Shown: positions 17,217 through 25,818, counted from the first letter of the stretch. The stretch is DNA of 34,366 bases from Paenimyroides viscosum (GCF_003858535.1 NZ_RQTJ01000006.1:1-34366), one strand, 5' to 3'. Notes: generated from the letters alone by a model not told the origin. Made by a program: numbers and translations.

Positions 17217-18320
17217 TTAAGCTGTAATAAGTTCTATTCCCGCCTTATCTGCCTTGTATTTTATTTTTGTCATGAGGTTATGATAACTCCAATTCCTTAA
17301 CACAAATTCTTCTGTTTTAGCCACCTCTATTTTCTCCTGCATATCCAGCAAGATCAAAGTACCTGCCCGATGCTGTACACAGAAATCTATCAGTCTTTTA
17401 CTGTAAAGGTGTAAACGGTTGTTTACATAGTTGTCTTCTGCTTTTCTTAATTTCTCTGTAGCCTTTAATTTTCTTTTGATTCCTTTGTCCGAGCGGCAGT
17501 AATTAACACCTATACACACACGTTCCATTGATTTCTGGATAGCCAGCCTTCTGTAAAGAAACTCTTCCTGGGTACCAATGGTTAAACGGGCTTTTCCAAT
17601 TTTTACAACCAACGGATATTCCAACGAAAGCGACGCTTCTGCAACAACTTCTATGTTCAGATTATTATCTTCCTTCTGTATTTCAAATACCGGCAGCCAG
17701 AAGATTTTACCGTCCTGTAACTTGATATGTGAGGTACAAAGTTTCACTTCGCCAGCAACCACCTGTTCCAACAACTTTCGTTTGTCTGTAAAATCTTTTC
17801 CCAAATACGTATAGAACGGAATGGAAAACAACCGGAAACAAAAGGCCCTTTTATCTGCATTGTACGAAAACCCGCCAATACCTTCCAGTCCAAAAGGGAA
17901 TGCCATATTCCTCTTAAAACTCTTAACAGAAGATTCTCCTCTCCTATATCCTTCAATATCTTTTTTAAAGGAAGAAAGCAATGCGTTGTTCAAACAAGAC
18001 AGTATGTTTGTGGGAATTTCACCTTTAAAACGATCGGATACCACACGATAAGTAGTGTTTATACGCGAACGCTGCAACATACCCGTTGCATCCTTTTTTT
18101 CATCGGCGAGTTTGTACTTGATTCCGTCAGACAGATAAAAGAACTCGCGTATCATTTCCTGTACATACAAATGCGACACAATAAGGTTGGCTGCCCTGTA
18201 GCACCTGTTCTGCCATCTGTACAAGGTATCCAGCGCTTCCTTGCGTTCTGCCTGTGTAGGGAGATCGACTACAATCTGTATTTTTCGGGTCAATTTCATG
18301 GTTGATGTTGCCATAATCAT
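17217..18320 (-). CDS. nuclease-dead Cas12f/TnpB-like RNA-guided protein
   Basis: 367 residues. The N-terminus (MKLTRKIQIVVDLPTQAERK) and the helical part look like the wedge and recognition regions of Cas12f/TnpB. The C-terminal part follows the Cas12f RuvC layout: EASLSLEYPLVV (228-239) aligns with the first motif xVDLGIxYP, with Ser230 in place of the catalytic Asp. AGTLILLDMQ (319-328) aligns with AGTIxxEDL, with Leu325 in place of the catalytic Glu. LRNWSYHNLMTKIKYKADKA (341-360) is the conserved helix before the zinc finger. The protein stops at GIELITA, lacking the CxxC zinc finger and third catalytic Asp. It starts 4 nt after the sigma gene, so both are co-expressed. I infer RNA-guided DNA binding without cleavage. 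Confidence 0.85.
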   Translation of the reverse strand: MIMATSTMKLTRKIQIVVDLPTQAERKEALDTLYRWQNRCYRAANLIVSHLYVQEMIREFFYLSDGIKYKLADEKKDATGMLQRSRINTTYRVVSDRFKGEIPTNILSCLNNALLSSFKKDIEGYRRGESSVKSFKRNMAFPFGLEGIGGFSYNADKRAFCFRLFSIPFYTYLGKDFTDKRKLLEQVVAGEVKLCTSHIKLQDGKIFWLPVFEIQKEDNNLNIEVVAEASLSLEYPLVVKIGKARLTIGTQEEFLYRRLAIQKSMERVCIGVNYCRSDKGIKRKLKATEKLRKAEDNYVNNRLHLYSKRLIDFCVQHRAGTLILLDMQEKIEVAKTEEFVLRNWSYHNLMTKIKYKADKAGIELITA

Positions 18321-18324
18321 ACTG

Positions 18325-19101
18325 TTATAATGCTTTCTGCTGATACTGCATCAATTTATATCCCGCCATAAATTCATCGTGTACTTCTTTTTGGGAAATA
18401 TTAAGCTCGCTGGCGATGGCTGCAAAGGAAAACTTCTTTTCGAACCGGAGGTTTAACACTGCAGACTGCCTTTCGTTGATGCTTTTTTGTTCTTCTGGCT
18501 TTGTAGCCCCTATTTGTTTTTTTTCAAGGACATTGTACTTATCAACAATATTTTTAAGGTCTTCGATGGCCCGCTTTACCTGGTTCGATGTTTCCTTGAT
18601 GCCTTTACCAGTTACCTGCGCAATTGCCTTGTACCTGAAACCGTATTTTAAGCAAAGCTGTATCAGGTGTCTTCTTTCTGAGCTTATCAAAGGCAGTGCC
18701 TTGTTTACCAGATCAAATAAACGCTGCTGCTCTTCTTGATCTTTTAAATTTTCAATAACATCTGCCGGATCGTAACCTGCCAGATAGTTTCCATAATTTT
18801 CGTAGCTCTCGAACGATCGTACGGTTGTTTTAAAAAATTTGTTGTGCGGTTTGGAATAGTGCGAATAACAGCTATATTTCATTACATATCGCAGAAAAAA
18901 AAAGATATGCATGGGATCTTCTACCTTTTCGCGGTATTCCCATAATTTTAAAAAAGCATCCTGTACCAGATTTTCTACAACAAAATCATCATCGAGTATC
19001 TGTCTGCCCAACCAAAAGATCCTTCTGCTGTATTGGGCATGAATGTTTTCTAAAGCAGCGGGATCACTGTTTTTTAATAATTCAAAATTCTTTTCAAGCA
19101 T
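18325..19101 (-). CDS. ECF-type RNA polymerase sigma factor with extra C-terminal helix-turn-helix
   Basis: 258 residues, longer than usual ECF factors (about 170-200). Region 2 spans about 10-80 (NLVQDAFLKLWEYREK is the core-binding and -10 region). A long linker (about 85-130) follows, then region 4 (about 135-185, LKYGFRYKAIAQVTGKGIKE). A further 60 residues contain a second region-4-like unit (QSAVLNLRFEKKFSFAAIAS to about 250). No anti-sigma gene and no susCD-type genes are adjacent. It is the first gene of a two-gene operon with the dead Cas12f-like gene, so I infer that the RNA-guided protein positions this sigma factor. A -7 box lies at 19160-19167. Confidence 0.88.
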   Translation of the reverse strand: MLEKNFELLKNSDPAALENIHAQYSRRIFWLGRQILDDDFVVENLVQDAFLKLWEYREKVEDPMHIFFFLRYVMKYSCYSHYSKPHNKFFKTTVRSFESYENYGNYLAGYDPADVIENLKDQEEQQRLFDLVNKALPLISSERRHLIQLCLKYGFRYKAIAQVTGKGIKETSNQVKRAIEDLKNIVDKYNVLEKKQIGATKPEEQKSINERQSAVLNLRFEKKFSFAAIASELNISQKEVHDEFMAGYKLMQYQQKAL

Positions 19102-19141
19102 AATAGGGGTGGTTTTAATTATCCTTTTCTCTGATGGTATA

Positions 19142-19214
19142 CTTTCTTCATTTGTAGCGCAAAAGTAAAAAGACAGCTGAATCTGGTTCTAATAAATTTA
19201 ATCTTCAATCAAAA
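19142..19214. repeat. 73-bp direct repeat, copy 1 (sigma operon promoter region)
   Basis: Matches 20221-20292 in the same orientation at roughly 80% by eye; the longest shared runs are GCTGAATCTGGTT and TAATAAATTTAATCTTCA. This copy contains the -7 box of the sigma gene. Confidence 0.8.
19160..19167 (-). promoter_or_regulatory. -7 promoter element of the sigma/dead-Cas12f operon
   Basis: TACTTTTG on the minus strand fits TAnnTTTG and lies 58 nt before the sigma start codon. No convincing -33 TTG is seen at the usual distance. The element is inside a 73-bp repeat copied at 20221-20292, where the TA is lost. Confidence 0.5.
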
Positions 19215-20220
19215 TCTAATAGAAATATTTCGAATTTCATTCTCCATAATTCGTGATTGATACATTTCGGTTTCTCTGTACTTTACGTCCAGCCTTTATT
19301 TTATAGCTTGGAAGCCGTGAATCTTCGATTTGTGATCAAAAGAAGCAAAAATCTTTTTTCTTTATATGATTAATAATCTATTTTACTTTTTGAAATCATG
19401 AATCTTCGATTTCTTACCTCACTTCAAAACGGTTAAACTCTTCCTCGTTCACTAGCTGATCAAATTTATTCATTCTCTTATATTTAATCCGTTTGATGTA
19501 ATTATTTCCATCACATAGAAACATAGATTTTTTGTTATGTTTTTAAAAGATTATGATAGACGTTTTACTTTTCGCATAGCAAACTATGTGAAGAATAGTA
19601 TTATTTTCTATCACATCTTTACCAATTAGTGATAATTCTATGCGTCTATGTAGTTAATTTTATTTATTTTGAATTACACCCAACGGCTTTATATTTAATA
19701 ATAATGTATTCATGAATCTTTGATTTCGCTACGCTCAAACAGACATTTTGTTCTTAACGTGTAAAAACATTCATAGCTTCACGGCTTTTTTATAATGTCG
19801 GTTTTTAGACCCCCCTAATTAGTCTATTCCCTTTTCAATCAAAATGCCAATGTTGAACAAATCCAGAATTAAAAGCATTTTTATAAATGGTTTTTTGTTT
19901 TATGTTTTTTATTTGTTATCTTTAGCTGTTTTTACTTCCTAAAACACCCATTTTTACTTTTTTGAATTTTTCGTTTTTTTCTGACTAAATTGAAATATTT
20001 AGAATAATTTTCTGTTTTTGTGTAAAATTTCAGAAAATGTGTTTCATGCACTATCTATGCCTTTACTATGCTTTATCTACTTAGTATCCTCCTACCTGCG
20101 TATTTAGAAAATCTTTCGGTGACCCGTTTCATCAAAATGCTTGATAATTGATCTCTTCTTATCTTCTATTTTTACTCAAAAATCCAGATGTTGAATTGTT
20201 TTGGATTTAAGAGCGAAATT
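19215..20220. other. about 1 kb non-coding, AT-rich stretch between the two repeat copies
   Basis: No gene that I can support on either strand. It holds three copies of TGAATCTTCGATTT or a one-base variant (19319-19332, 19399-19412, 19713-19726), CTATGTG/CACATAG words at 19512-19518, 19584-19590 and 19646-19652, and a TAGAC/GTCTA inverted repeat near 19806-19826. It looks like decayed DNA or a region of regulatory or guide-type repeats rather than coding sequence. Confidence 0.6.
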
Positions 20221-20292
20221 ATTTTTTCAATTTGCGACCAAAAGAAAAAAGATTGCTGAATCTGGTTTTAATAAATTTAATCTTCATCAAAA
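20221..20292. repeat. 73-bp direct repeat, copy 2
   Basis: Second copy of the element at 19142-19214. The promoter-like part reads TTTCTTTTG here, so it lacks the TA of a -7 box. It is not followed by a gene on the minus strand. Confidence 0.8.
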
Positions 20293-20378
20293 ACCCCACT
20301 TCCTCTACTCTGTTCCCTTTCAAAAAAACAAACCCTTTTTGAAGTCCCAGCACCCGCATTAGTCCTTTAACATTTAAT

Positions 20379-20624
20379 TTGGAAAATATAAATAAAGGCG
20401 TTACTTTTAGAGTGCGAGTAAAAAAGTTAAAAAGCCCCATTTGTATGGTACCAAAGCAAGATTTTGCGGTGCTGCGACAATGGCTTTTGTGTACAAAATA
20501 CGGTGAGGTACTACCATACGGTAAGCCTATTGCTGTATATAAGGTGCCAGTGCAACAAAAAGGTTTGCTGTACCTAGTTAAGGCGGATGGGTTATGGCGG
20601 TATGTACAAATTTCGTTCTCATAG
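20379..20624 (+). CDS. small hypothetical protein, uncertain start
   Basis: 81 codons from a TTG at 20379; the first ATG in frame is at 20445. The reading frame is open upstream only to a stop at 20340. The composition (KKLKSPICMVPKQDF; YGKPIAVYKVPVQQKGLLYL; GLWRYVQISF) looks like a real globular, beta-rich protein rather than random AT-rich translation, and the local GC is higher than in the flanking spacer. A 42-codon ORF follows after 10 nt on the same strand. I do not recognise the family. It may be a decayed remnant. Confidence 0.4.
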   Translation: MENINKGVTFRVRVKKLKSPICMVPKQDFAVLRQWLLCTKYGEVLPYGKPIAVYKVPVQQKGLLYLVKADGLWRYVQISFS

Positions 20625-20634
20625 ATAAGATTTT

Positions 20635-20763
20635 ATGTGGTTATGGAACGATGTTTTTCTGGAGTATGAAGATTTCTTGCAGAAAAAGGCAAGGCGGTTT
20701 CACACTTTAGTATCGAGGGCGACCAAACCCACTTTTAAACAAAAAGTTAAAAGCTACCACTAA
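20635..20763 (+). CDS. very small hypothetical protein (42 aa)
   Basis: ATG at 20635, stop at 20761-20763, 10 nt after the preceding small ORF. The product begins MWLWNDVFLEYEDFLQKKAR and is basic at its C-terminus. Its last third overlaps an imperfect palindrome (20693-20782). Same strand and tight spacing suggest a two-gene unit with 20379-20624, but there is no recognisable domain. Confidence 0.35.
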   Translation: MWLWNDVFLEYEDFLQKKARRFHTLVSRATKPTFKQKVKSYH

Positions 20764-20782
20764 AGCATATGTGAAAACCGCC
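20693..20782. repeat. imperfect long inverted repeat, possible structured element
   Basis: Outer arms GGCGGTTT-CAC (20693-20703) and GTGAAAACCGCC (20771-20782), then CTTTAGT (20705-20711) with ACTAAAG (20759-20765), then CTTTTAA (20732-20738) with TTAAAAG (20747-20753). The nesting gives one extended stem-loop of about 90 nt. Confidence 0.6.
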
Positions 20783-20993
20783 CATGCCGTATGCGAAAGT
20801 ACAAAACTTTTTTAGACATGAAGCGATTTCACGATACTCTCGAGGTAAAATTGGTCGTTTCGATTCGAGATTACATCGTTATAATTTGTCTTAAACAGAC
20901 TTATTATCAATTCGCTAAAACAAATATAAGCTTTATTTATTTATATGCAAAAAATATTTTAATTAAAAACCAAAAAACATTATAAAAAACATA

Positions 20994-21488
20994 ATGAACG
21001 ATAGAAATACCAAATTTAGAGAAAGTATAGGTCATAAATTAAAAGAATATCGTCTCAAGAATTTCTTATCAATTGATGATATTGTTTATATGTCCGAAAT
21101 CTCTAAAAGTTCAGTTCTAAAAGCTGAAAAAGGGACTGCTAAAGACATAGATTTATACGTAGAATATGCAAAAGCAGTACAATATCCTTTAGCCACTTTG
21201 ACAGATTTCAATATTCCGCTTATACCTATCAATACCCTACCTAAAGAAAGATTAGAAGCTGTTAATCTAACTGCTAAAATCAGAGAGCATATCGTAAACA
21301 GTAGATTTTTAAAAGCGGGTAAAGTTGTAGCAGAAATTAAAGAAGAACTACTAAGATTAAAGCTTATTCCAAAAGAAACTACTTCGCAAGCAGTTGCTGG
21401 TGTTATGCGTAATCTTAAAGAAGATGGTTTGGTAGCAACTGCTGATAAAAAAGGAAGGAAAGAGGTTTATTTAAAGTACAATGAATAA
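20994..21488 (+). CDS. Xre-type helix-turn-helix regulator with C-terminal winged-helix-like part
   Basis: 164 residues. An N-terminal Xre HTH (about 8-65: IGHKLKEYRLKNFLSIDDIV, then SKSSVLKAEKG) is followed by a C-terminal region (about 90-160) with alternating helices and a basic strand KKGRKEVYLKY that resembles a winged helix. It lies convergent to hsdR, 143 bp away, at the left edge of the restriction operon, and may control it, but nothing in the sequence proves this. The upstream region is very AT-rich with the repeated-structure element at 20693-20782 about 200 bp away. Confidence 0.8.
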   Translation: MNDRNTKFRESIGHKLKEYRLKNFLSIDDIVYMSEISKSSVLKAEKGTAKDIDLYVEYAKAVQYPLATLTDFNIPLIPINTLPKERLEAVNLTAKIREHIVNSRFLKAGKVVAEIKEELLRLKLIPKETTSQAVAGVMRNLKEDGLVATADKKGRKEVYLKYNE

Positions 21489-21631
21489 TGAATACAGGTA
21501 GTCAGTATAATCTGTTTCTAATGTCAACCAGTTTTATTTATCTCACCAATTCTTAGCTATAAAGAAAATATCCAAATTAGTTTGAAGACGTACACTTCTA
21601 CAGTTAGTTTATTAAATCGACTCATTTCTTT

Positions 21632-24600
21632 TTACCGATTCTTTTTGAAATTTTCCGCTTGTTCCAACACGTTTTTGTACACATCTTCCTGTGTTATGGG
21701 CGGATACCCAAATTCATGAAGTTTCACGATAATATCCATTTTTAATTGTGCTTTGATATCATCACGGTCGTTCCAGTCAGGATATTTAGCGGTATTGTCA
21801 ACAATCTTTTTTATTTCACGTGCCAATTCCAACATCTTATCGTTATCGAATTCAAAACCGTATTGCTTACAAATCATATCCAAAATATCGTAAAAAGCTT
21901 TTTCTTCGTAATCAATACCCAAATCCTGAAAAGAATCCATTTCGGCACGAAGCTTAATGATCAACTCGATCATTTGCTCTGCTGTATCAAACTGAATGCC
22001 TTCATAATCTAAAATATCACCCTCACTACGTTCGTTGTAACGGTTGATGATGGATTGTAAACGCTCTGAAAAATCTTGTCCTTTTACTTTATTTACCTTT
22101 TTAAAATCGTTGATGGTTTGCTTTAACAAACGTTCTAAAATCTTAATCTTGGTATTAGGCAACTCCAAATTGGAGATTTTCTCTATAAACTTATCATTGA
22201 ATAAATCAATCGTATTCGCTTTATTATCATCGAGTTTAAAGATTTCTTCCACACCTTCTGATATGATGGCTTCTTCGACCAATTTAGCGACTTTGGCATT
22301 CATTTGAGCCGTATCTGGTGCTTCACCTTTGGTCAACTTCACAACAATTGATTTCACGGCAAAATAGAAATGAATTTCATCTACTTCTCTCGAACTAAAC
22401 AATTCTGAACCGCTGACTAGATTGTATGAAGATTTTAGCTTCTTCGTTACATTCACAAAAAACTTCTCAGATTCTTGTGTTAGTAATACCAATTCAGAAG
22501 CTCTGTTTAAACAGTTTAAACGCTGAACAGGTACTCCTTCAAAATAATCTTTTGAATCAAAGCGATGAAAAAATTGGCGTAATAAATCTAACTGATCTCT
22601 CACAATAATTTCTGCTTGTGCAATATCTTCAAAATCATCGTCTGCAGTTTGATTGTTAAACATCCCCAGTGCATGATTCAGATTCTTTTTGAGGCCGATA
22701 TAATCAACCACCAAACCTCTGTCTTTTCCTTCGTATTTTCGATTGACACGAGAAATGGTCTGTATCAAATTATGTGTTTGCAATGGTTTGTCAATGTAAA
22801 TGGTATCCAAGAAAGGAACATCAAAACCGGTTAACCACATATCAACTACAATTGCAATTTTAAAATTGGAATTGATTTGTTTAAACTGACGGTCTAGCTC
22901 TTTTCGTTCGTCTTTATTACCCAATAAATCCCACAACTCCTTTTCATCATCTTTATTGCGAGTCATAATCATTTTGACACGCTCAATCGGCTTGATTTCT
23001 TTTTGTTCTTTATCGGTTAAGCCTTCAGCTAATTTTATATCGCCCCATTCTGGTCGTAATGCTAAAAGTTCTTTATATAATTTATAGGCAATGCCACGAG
23101 AGGCACACACAAACATCACTTTACCTGCAACAGTTGCGTTTTCTTCTAATCTGCTTTCATAATGCTCAACAAAATCTTTGGCAATGGCTTTAATGCGGTC
23201 TGAATCACCTAAAACCACTTCCATTTTAGCAATCGCTTTTTGGCTGGCTTCTACATGATATTCAGACGCGCCTTCGGCAACTGCATTTTCATAATAGTTC
23301 TCAATTTCCTGAACCTTGTTATAATCCAAATTCACTTTTGCAGCCCTACCTTCATAGACCAATCGAACGGTAATCTCATCATTAACTGATTCAAACATGG
23401 TGTATTGATCCACCACATCACCAAATACTTCTAACGTTTTATCAATTGGTGTTCCAGTAAACCCTACATAAGTTGCATTTGGTAATGAATCGTGTAAATA
23501 TTTAGCAAAACCATACGATTTGGTAACTCCTTTTTCATCGTCAATTTTTACTTTTAAATCTAAATTGACTTGTGAACGGTGGGCTTCATCTGAAATACAA
23601 ATAATATTGGTTCTGTCGGATAAAATTTCTGAATCTTCGGCAAATTTCTGAACGGTTGTTAAAAATACACCTCCGCTTTCTCTACCTCTTAATCGACTTC
23701 TTAAATCGGCTCGTGATTCAATATTGATAATGTTTTCATCACCAATAAAATCTTTTGCATTGGTAAAGTCTTTCGACAATTGATCGTCCAAATCGGTTCT
23801 ATCAGAAATGATAATAATGGTTGGACTTGCGAAATCGGTAGAACGCATTAATAACCTAGAAAGATATAACATGGTATAACTTTTTCCACAGCCTGTTGCT
23901 CCAAAATAAGTTCCTCCCTTACCATCACCTTCGGGTTTGCGATGCGCTTTTATGTTTTGATACAACTTTTTAGATGCGTAATACTGCGGATAACGTGTGA
24001 GTATTTTTAGTTCGTTTTTTGAATTATCCGGAAACAGCACAAAGTGATGAATAATATCAACTAAACGGTTTTGGTTCAGCATTCCATGAACAATAGAAGT
24101 TGTAGTATCAATACCTGTTAAGGCTTTCTTTTCGTCACCTGTAATTTTGTTCCAACCATAATAAAATTCGTAAGACGAAAATACCGTTCCTGCTTTATTG
24201 TTCACTCCATCACTAATTACACAAAAGACATTGTATTTCATCAGTTCCGGAATAGCTCTACGGTAACGAATCGTTAATTGTTTAAACGCATCGTGAATGG
24301 TAATTTCTTCTTCAATAGCTGTTTTAAATTCAAAAACTACTACCGGAATGCCATTGATGTACAAAATCAAATCAGGAATACGTAATTCCGTTCCTTGAAT
24401 TTCTAATTGATTGACAATTTTAAAACTATTCTTGCTTATATCTTTTATATCGATAAATCGAATATGTAAGTCTTTCTTTGCCGGATTATTGCGTTTGAAA
24501 ATAAACCCATCCGCCAACAGCTTACAGATGTATTTATTGGATTCATACAAATTAGAAGCGGATTGAAACGCTAATTCATTGACCAAGCTTTCCAGTTCAA

Positions 24601-24769
24601 TTTCTTCCAAATCGGGATAACGCTTCAACAAAAAAGTACGTAAATCCTCTCTCAATAATACGTCTTGATTAGAAGAACGATCGAGTTCTTTTCCGTTAAT
24701 GTATCGATAACCTTCTGTTTCCAAAAGGCTGATAAATGCTTGTTCTAATTGTGATTCAGTGTATTTCAT
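21632..24769 (-). CDS. hsdR: type I restriction endonuclease, R (motor/nuclease) subunit
   Basis: 1045 residues from the ATG at 24769; a TTG two codons further upstream also keeps the frame open, but ATG is more likely. The N-terminal nuclease domain shows Asp133 (PDLILY) and Glu147-x-Lys149 (VVFEFKT), a PD-(D/E)XK site. The translocase has Walker A GATGCGKS (about 290-297), DEAH (394-397) and later helicase motifs including VDMWLTGFDVP and QTISRVNRKYEGK. It completes the HsdMS enzyme encoded at 31417-34192 but is separated from it by six accessory genes. A 21-codon copy of its 5' end remains at 27464-27529, pointing to an insertion or duplication event. Confidence 0.97.
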   Translation of the reverse strand: MKYTESQLEQAFISLLETEGYRYINGKELDRSSNQDVLLREDLRTFLLKRYPDLEEIELESLVNELAFQSASNLYESNKYICKLLADGFIFKRNNPAKKDLHIRFIDIKDISKNSFKIVNQLEIQGTELRIPDLILYINGIPVVVFEFKTAIEEEITIHDAFKQLTIRYRRAIPELMKYNVFCVISDGVNNKAGTVFSSYEFYYGWNKITGDEKKALTGIDTTTSIVHGMLNQNRLVDIIHHFVLFPDNSKNELKILTRYPQYYASKKLYQNIKAHRKPEGDGKGGTYFGATGCGKSYTMLYLSRLLMRSTDFASPTIIIISDRTDLDDQLSKDFTNAKDFIGDENIINIESRADLRSRLRGRESGGVFLTTVQKFAEDSEILSDRTNIICISDEAHRSQVNLDLKVKIDDEKGVTKSYGFAKYLHDSLPNATYVGFTGTPIDKTLEVFGDVVDQYTMFESVNDEITVRLVYEGRAAKVNLDYNKVQEIENYYENAVAEGASEYHVEASQKAIAKMEVVLGDSDRIKAIAKDFVEHYESRLEENATVAGKVMFVCASRGIAYKLYKELLALRPEWGDIKLAEGLTDKEQKEIKPIERVKMIMTRNKDDEKELWDLLGNKDERKELDRQFKQINSNFKIAIVVDMWLTGFDVPFLDTIYIDKPLQTHNLIQTISRVNRKYEGKDRGLVVDYIGLKKNLNHALGMFNNQTADDDFEDIAQAEIIVRDQLDLLRQFFHRFDSKDYFEGVPVQRLNCLNRASELVLLTQESEKFFVNVTKKLKSSYNLVSGSELFSSREVDEIHFYFAVKSIVVKLTKGEAPDTAQMNAKVAKLVEEAIISEGVEEIFKLDDNKANTIDLFNDKFIEKISNLELPNTKIKILERLLKQTINDFKKVNKVKGQDFSERLQSIINRYNERSEGDILDYEGIQFDTAEQMIELIIKLRAEMDSFQDLGIDYEEKAFYDILDMICKQYGFEFDNDKMLELAREIKKIVDNTAKYPDWNDRDDIKAQLKMDIIVKLHEFGYPPITQEDVYKNVLEQAENFKKNR

Positions 24770-24783
24770 AATCAATAATTGCT

Positions 24784-25818
24784 TTACTCCTCGTCTTTTT
24801 CAGGTGGAGTTAATTTAACGATTCGATCAAAATCGCTTTCAAACAATTGGTCTTGTATAATTCTGTATTTTTCAAATTCCGTTTCTGCATGAGCTTTGGC
24901 AATTTCGGCAGTTACTTTGCCTGCATTTTGCAACACTTCTCGGTCTGTAGCTTCTATAAATCGGTTCAAACGGCTTTCCCAGTCTTCCATCGTCATCGGA
25001 ATTTGTCTGATCGCCATATCCTCGGCAATATCTAAATAAGCTGAAACCAACCGTTGTAATTGTTGCATTTCGCTTTCGGACAAATAATTTTTAGCTACAC
25101 TGACATCAAATTTTTGAATTTTACCATCTGGAGCATCTTTCCAAGTGGTTAATCCCATATTTCCCTTTTGATGATCGGCTCTATTTACAATAACTTCTGC
25201 GGCTGTTTGACCGTGTATTGCCCAATGTAATTTGTTTTGAACCGTAGCAAAAAAGCGTTTCGTAACCTGAGCTGTTACATCATAATCAATAGCGGTTGAA
25301 TAAAGGTCTGTTATTTTTTGATAGAATTTGCGTTCACTCAATCTGATTTCCCGTATGCGCTGAAGCTGTTCTTCAAAGTATTTTTTTCCGAGAATCGTTC
25401 CATCGTTTTTAAGACGCTCATCGTCCATTGCAAAACCTTTGATGGTAAACTCTTGTACAATTTGAGTAGCCCATTTACGAAATTGCGCCGCACGTTCGGA
25501 ATTTACCTTGTAACCAACCGCAATAATTGCAGAAAGATTGTAGTGTTGTGTATTGTAGTTTTTGCCATCTTGGGCAGTTATTCGAAAATTTCGAATAACT
25601 GAATTTTCATCTAACTCATTATCATTAAAAACTTTCTTTAGATGGTAATTGATGGTATGCGTTTCTACATTGTATAGCGCACCCATCATTTTTTGCGACA
25701 ACCAAATATTTTCATCTGCATAAATAGCATCAACACCACCTTCGCCCGAAGCTGCAATAAAAGTTAAGTATTCTGCCGATGAAGAGCGTACTAAAGATTT
25801 TTTATTGTTTTCTTTCAT
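24784..25818 (-). CDS. RhuM-family protein
   Basis: 344 residues with the RhuM signature wording: IWLSQKMMGALYNVETHTIN, NYNTQHYNLSAIIAVGYKVN, and RAAQFRKWATQIVQEFTIKG. The central part (LSERKFYQKITDLYSTAIDY) and TAAEVIVNRADHQKGNMGLT also match the family. RhuM proteins were named in a Salmonella pathogenicity island; they are often carried in type I restriction loci, where their function is unsettled. It is 14 nt before hsdR and follows hipA by 45 nt, so it is part of the same minus-strand run. Confidence 0.9.
   Translation of the reverse strand: MKENNKKSLVRSSSAEYLTFIAASGEGGVDAIYADENIWLSQKMMGALYNVETHTINYHLKKVFNDNELDENSVIRNFRITAQDGKNYNTQHYNLSAIIAVGYKVNSERAAQFRKWATQIVQEFTIKGFAMDDERLKNDGTILGKKYFEEQLQRIREIRLSERKFYQKITDLYSTAIDYDVTAQVTKRFFATVQNKLHWAIHGQTAAEVIVNRADHQKGNMGLTTWKDAPDGKIQKFDVSVAKNYLSESEMQQLQRLVSAYLDIAEDMAIRQIPMTMEDWESRLNRFIEATDREVLQNAGKVTAEIAKAHAETEFEKYRIIQDQLFESDFDRIVKLTPPEKDEE

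Noticed and set aside
17217..18320. Active TnpB transposon (IS200/IS605 or IS607 type)
   Set aside because: No TnpA gene beside it, the catalytic Asp and Glu are replaced, the zinc finger is missing, and the gene is tightly coupled to a sigma factor.
16753..20378. CRISPR array near the Cas12f-like gene
   Set aside because: No evenly spaced repeats of 25-40 bp with spacers were seen on either side; the repeats present are few and irregular.
20219..20440. 73-codon minus-strand ORF
   Set aside because: Highly basic and Phe/Lys-rich translation of an AT-rich repeat region, overlapping the 20221-20292 repeat; no sign of coding.
20693..20782. Integron attC site
   Set aside because: Size and folding are similar, but the ends lack the GTTRRRY / RYYYAAC core boxes and no integrase or cassette array is visible.
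20845..20880. Partial tRNA (T-arm-like TTCGATTCGAGA)
   Set aside because: No acceptor stem, anticodon arm or CCA end can be assembled around it.
20791..20985. 64-codon plus-strand ORF
   Set aside because: AT-rich translation with no domain, lying in the upstream region of the Xre gene.
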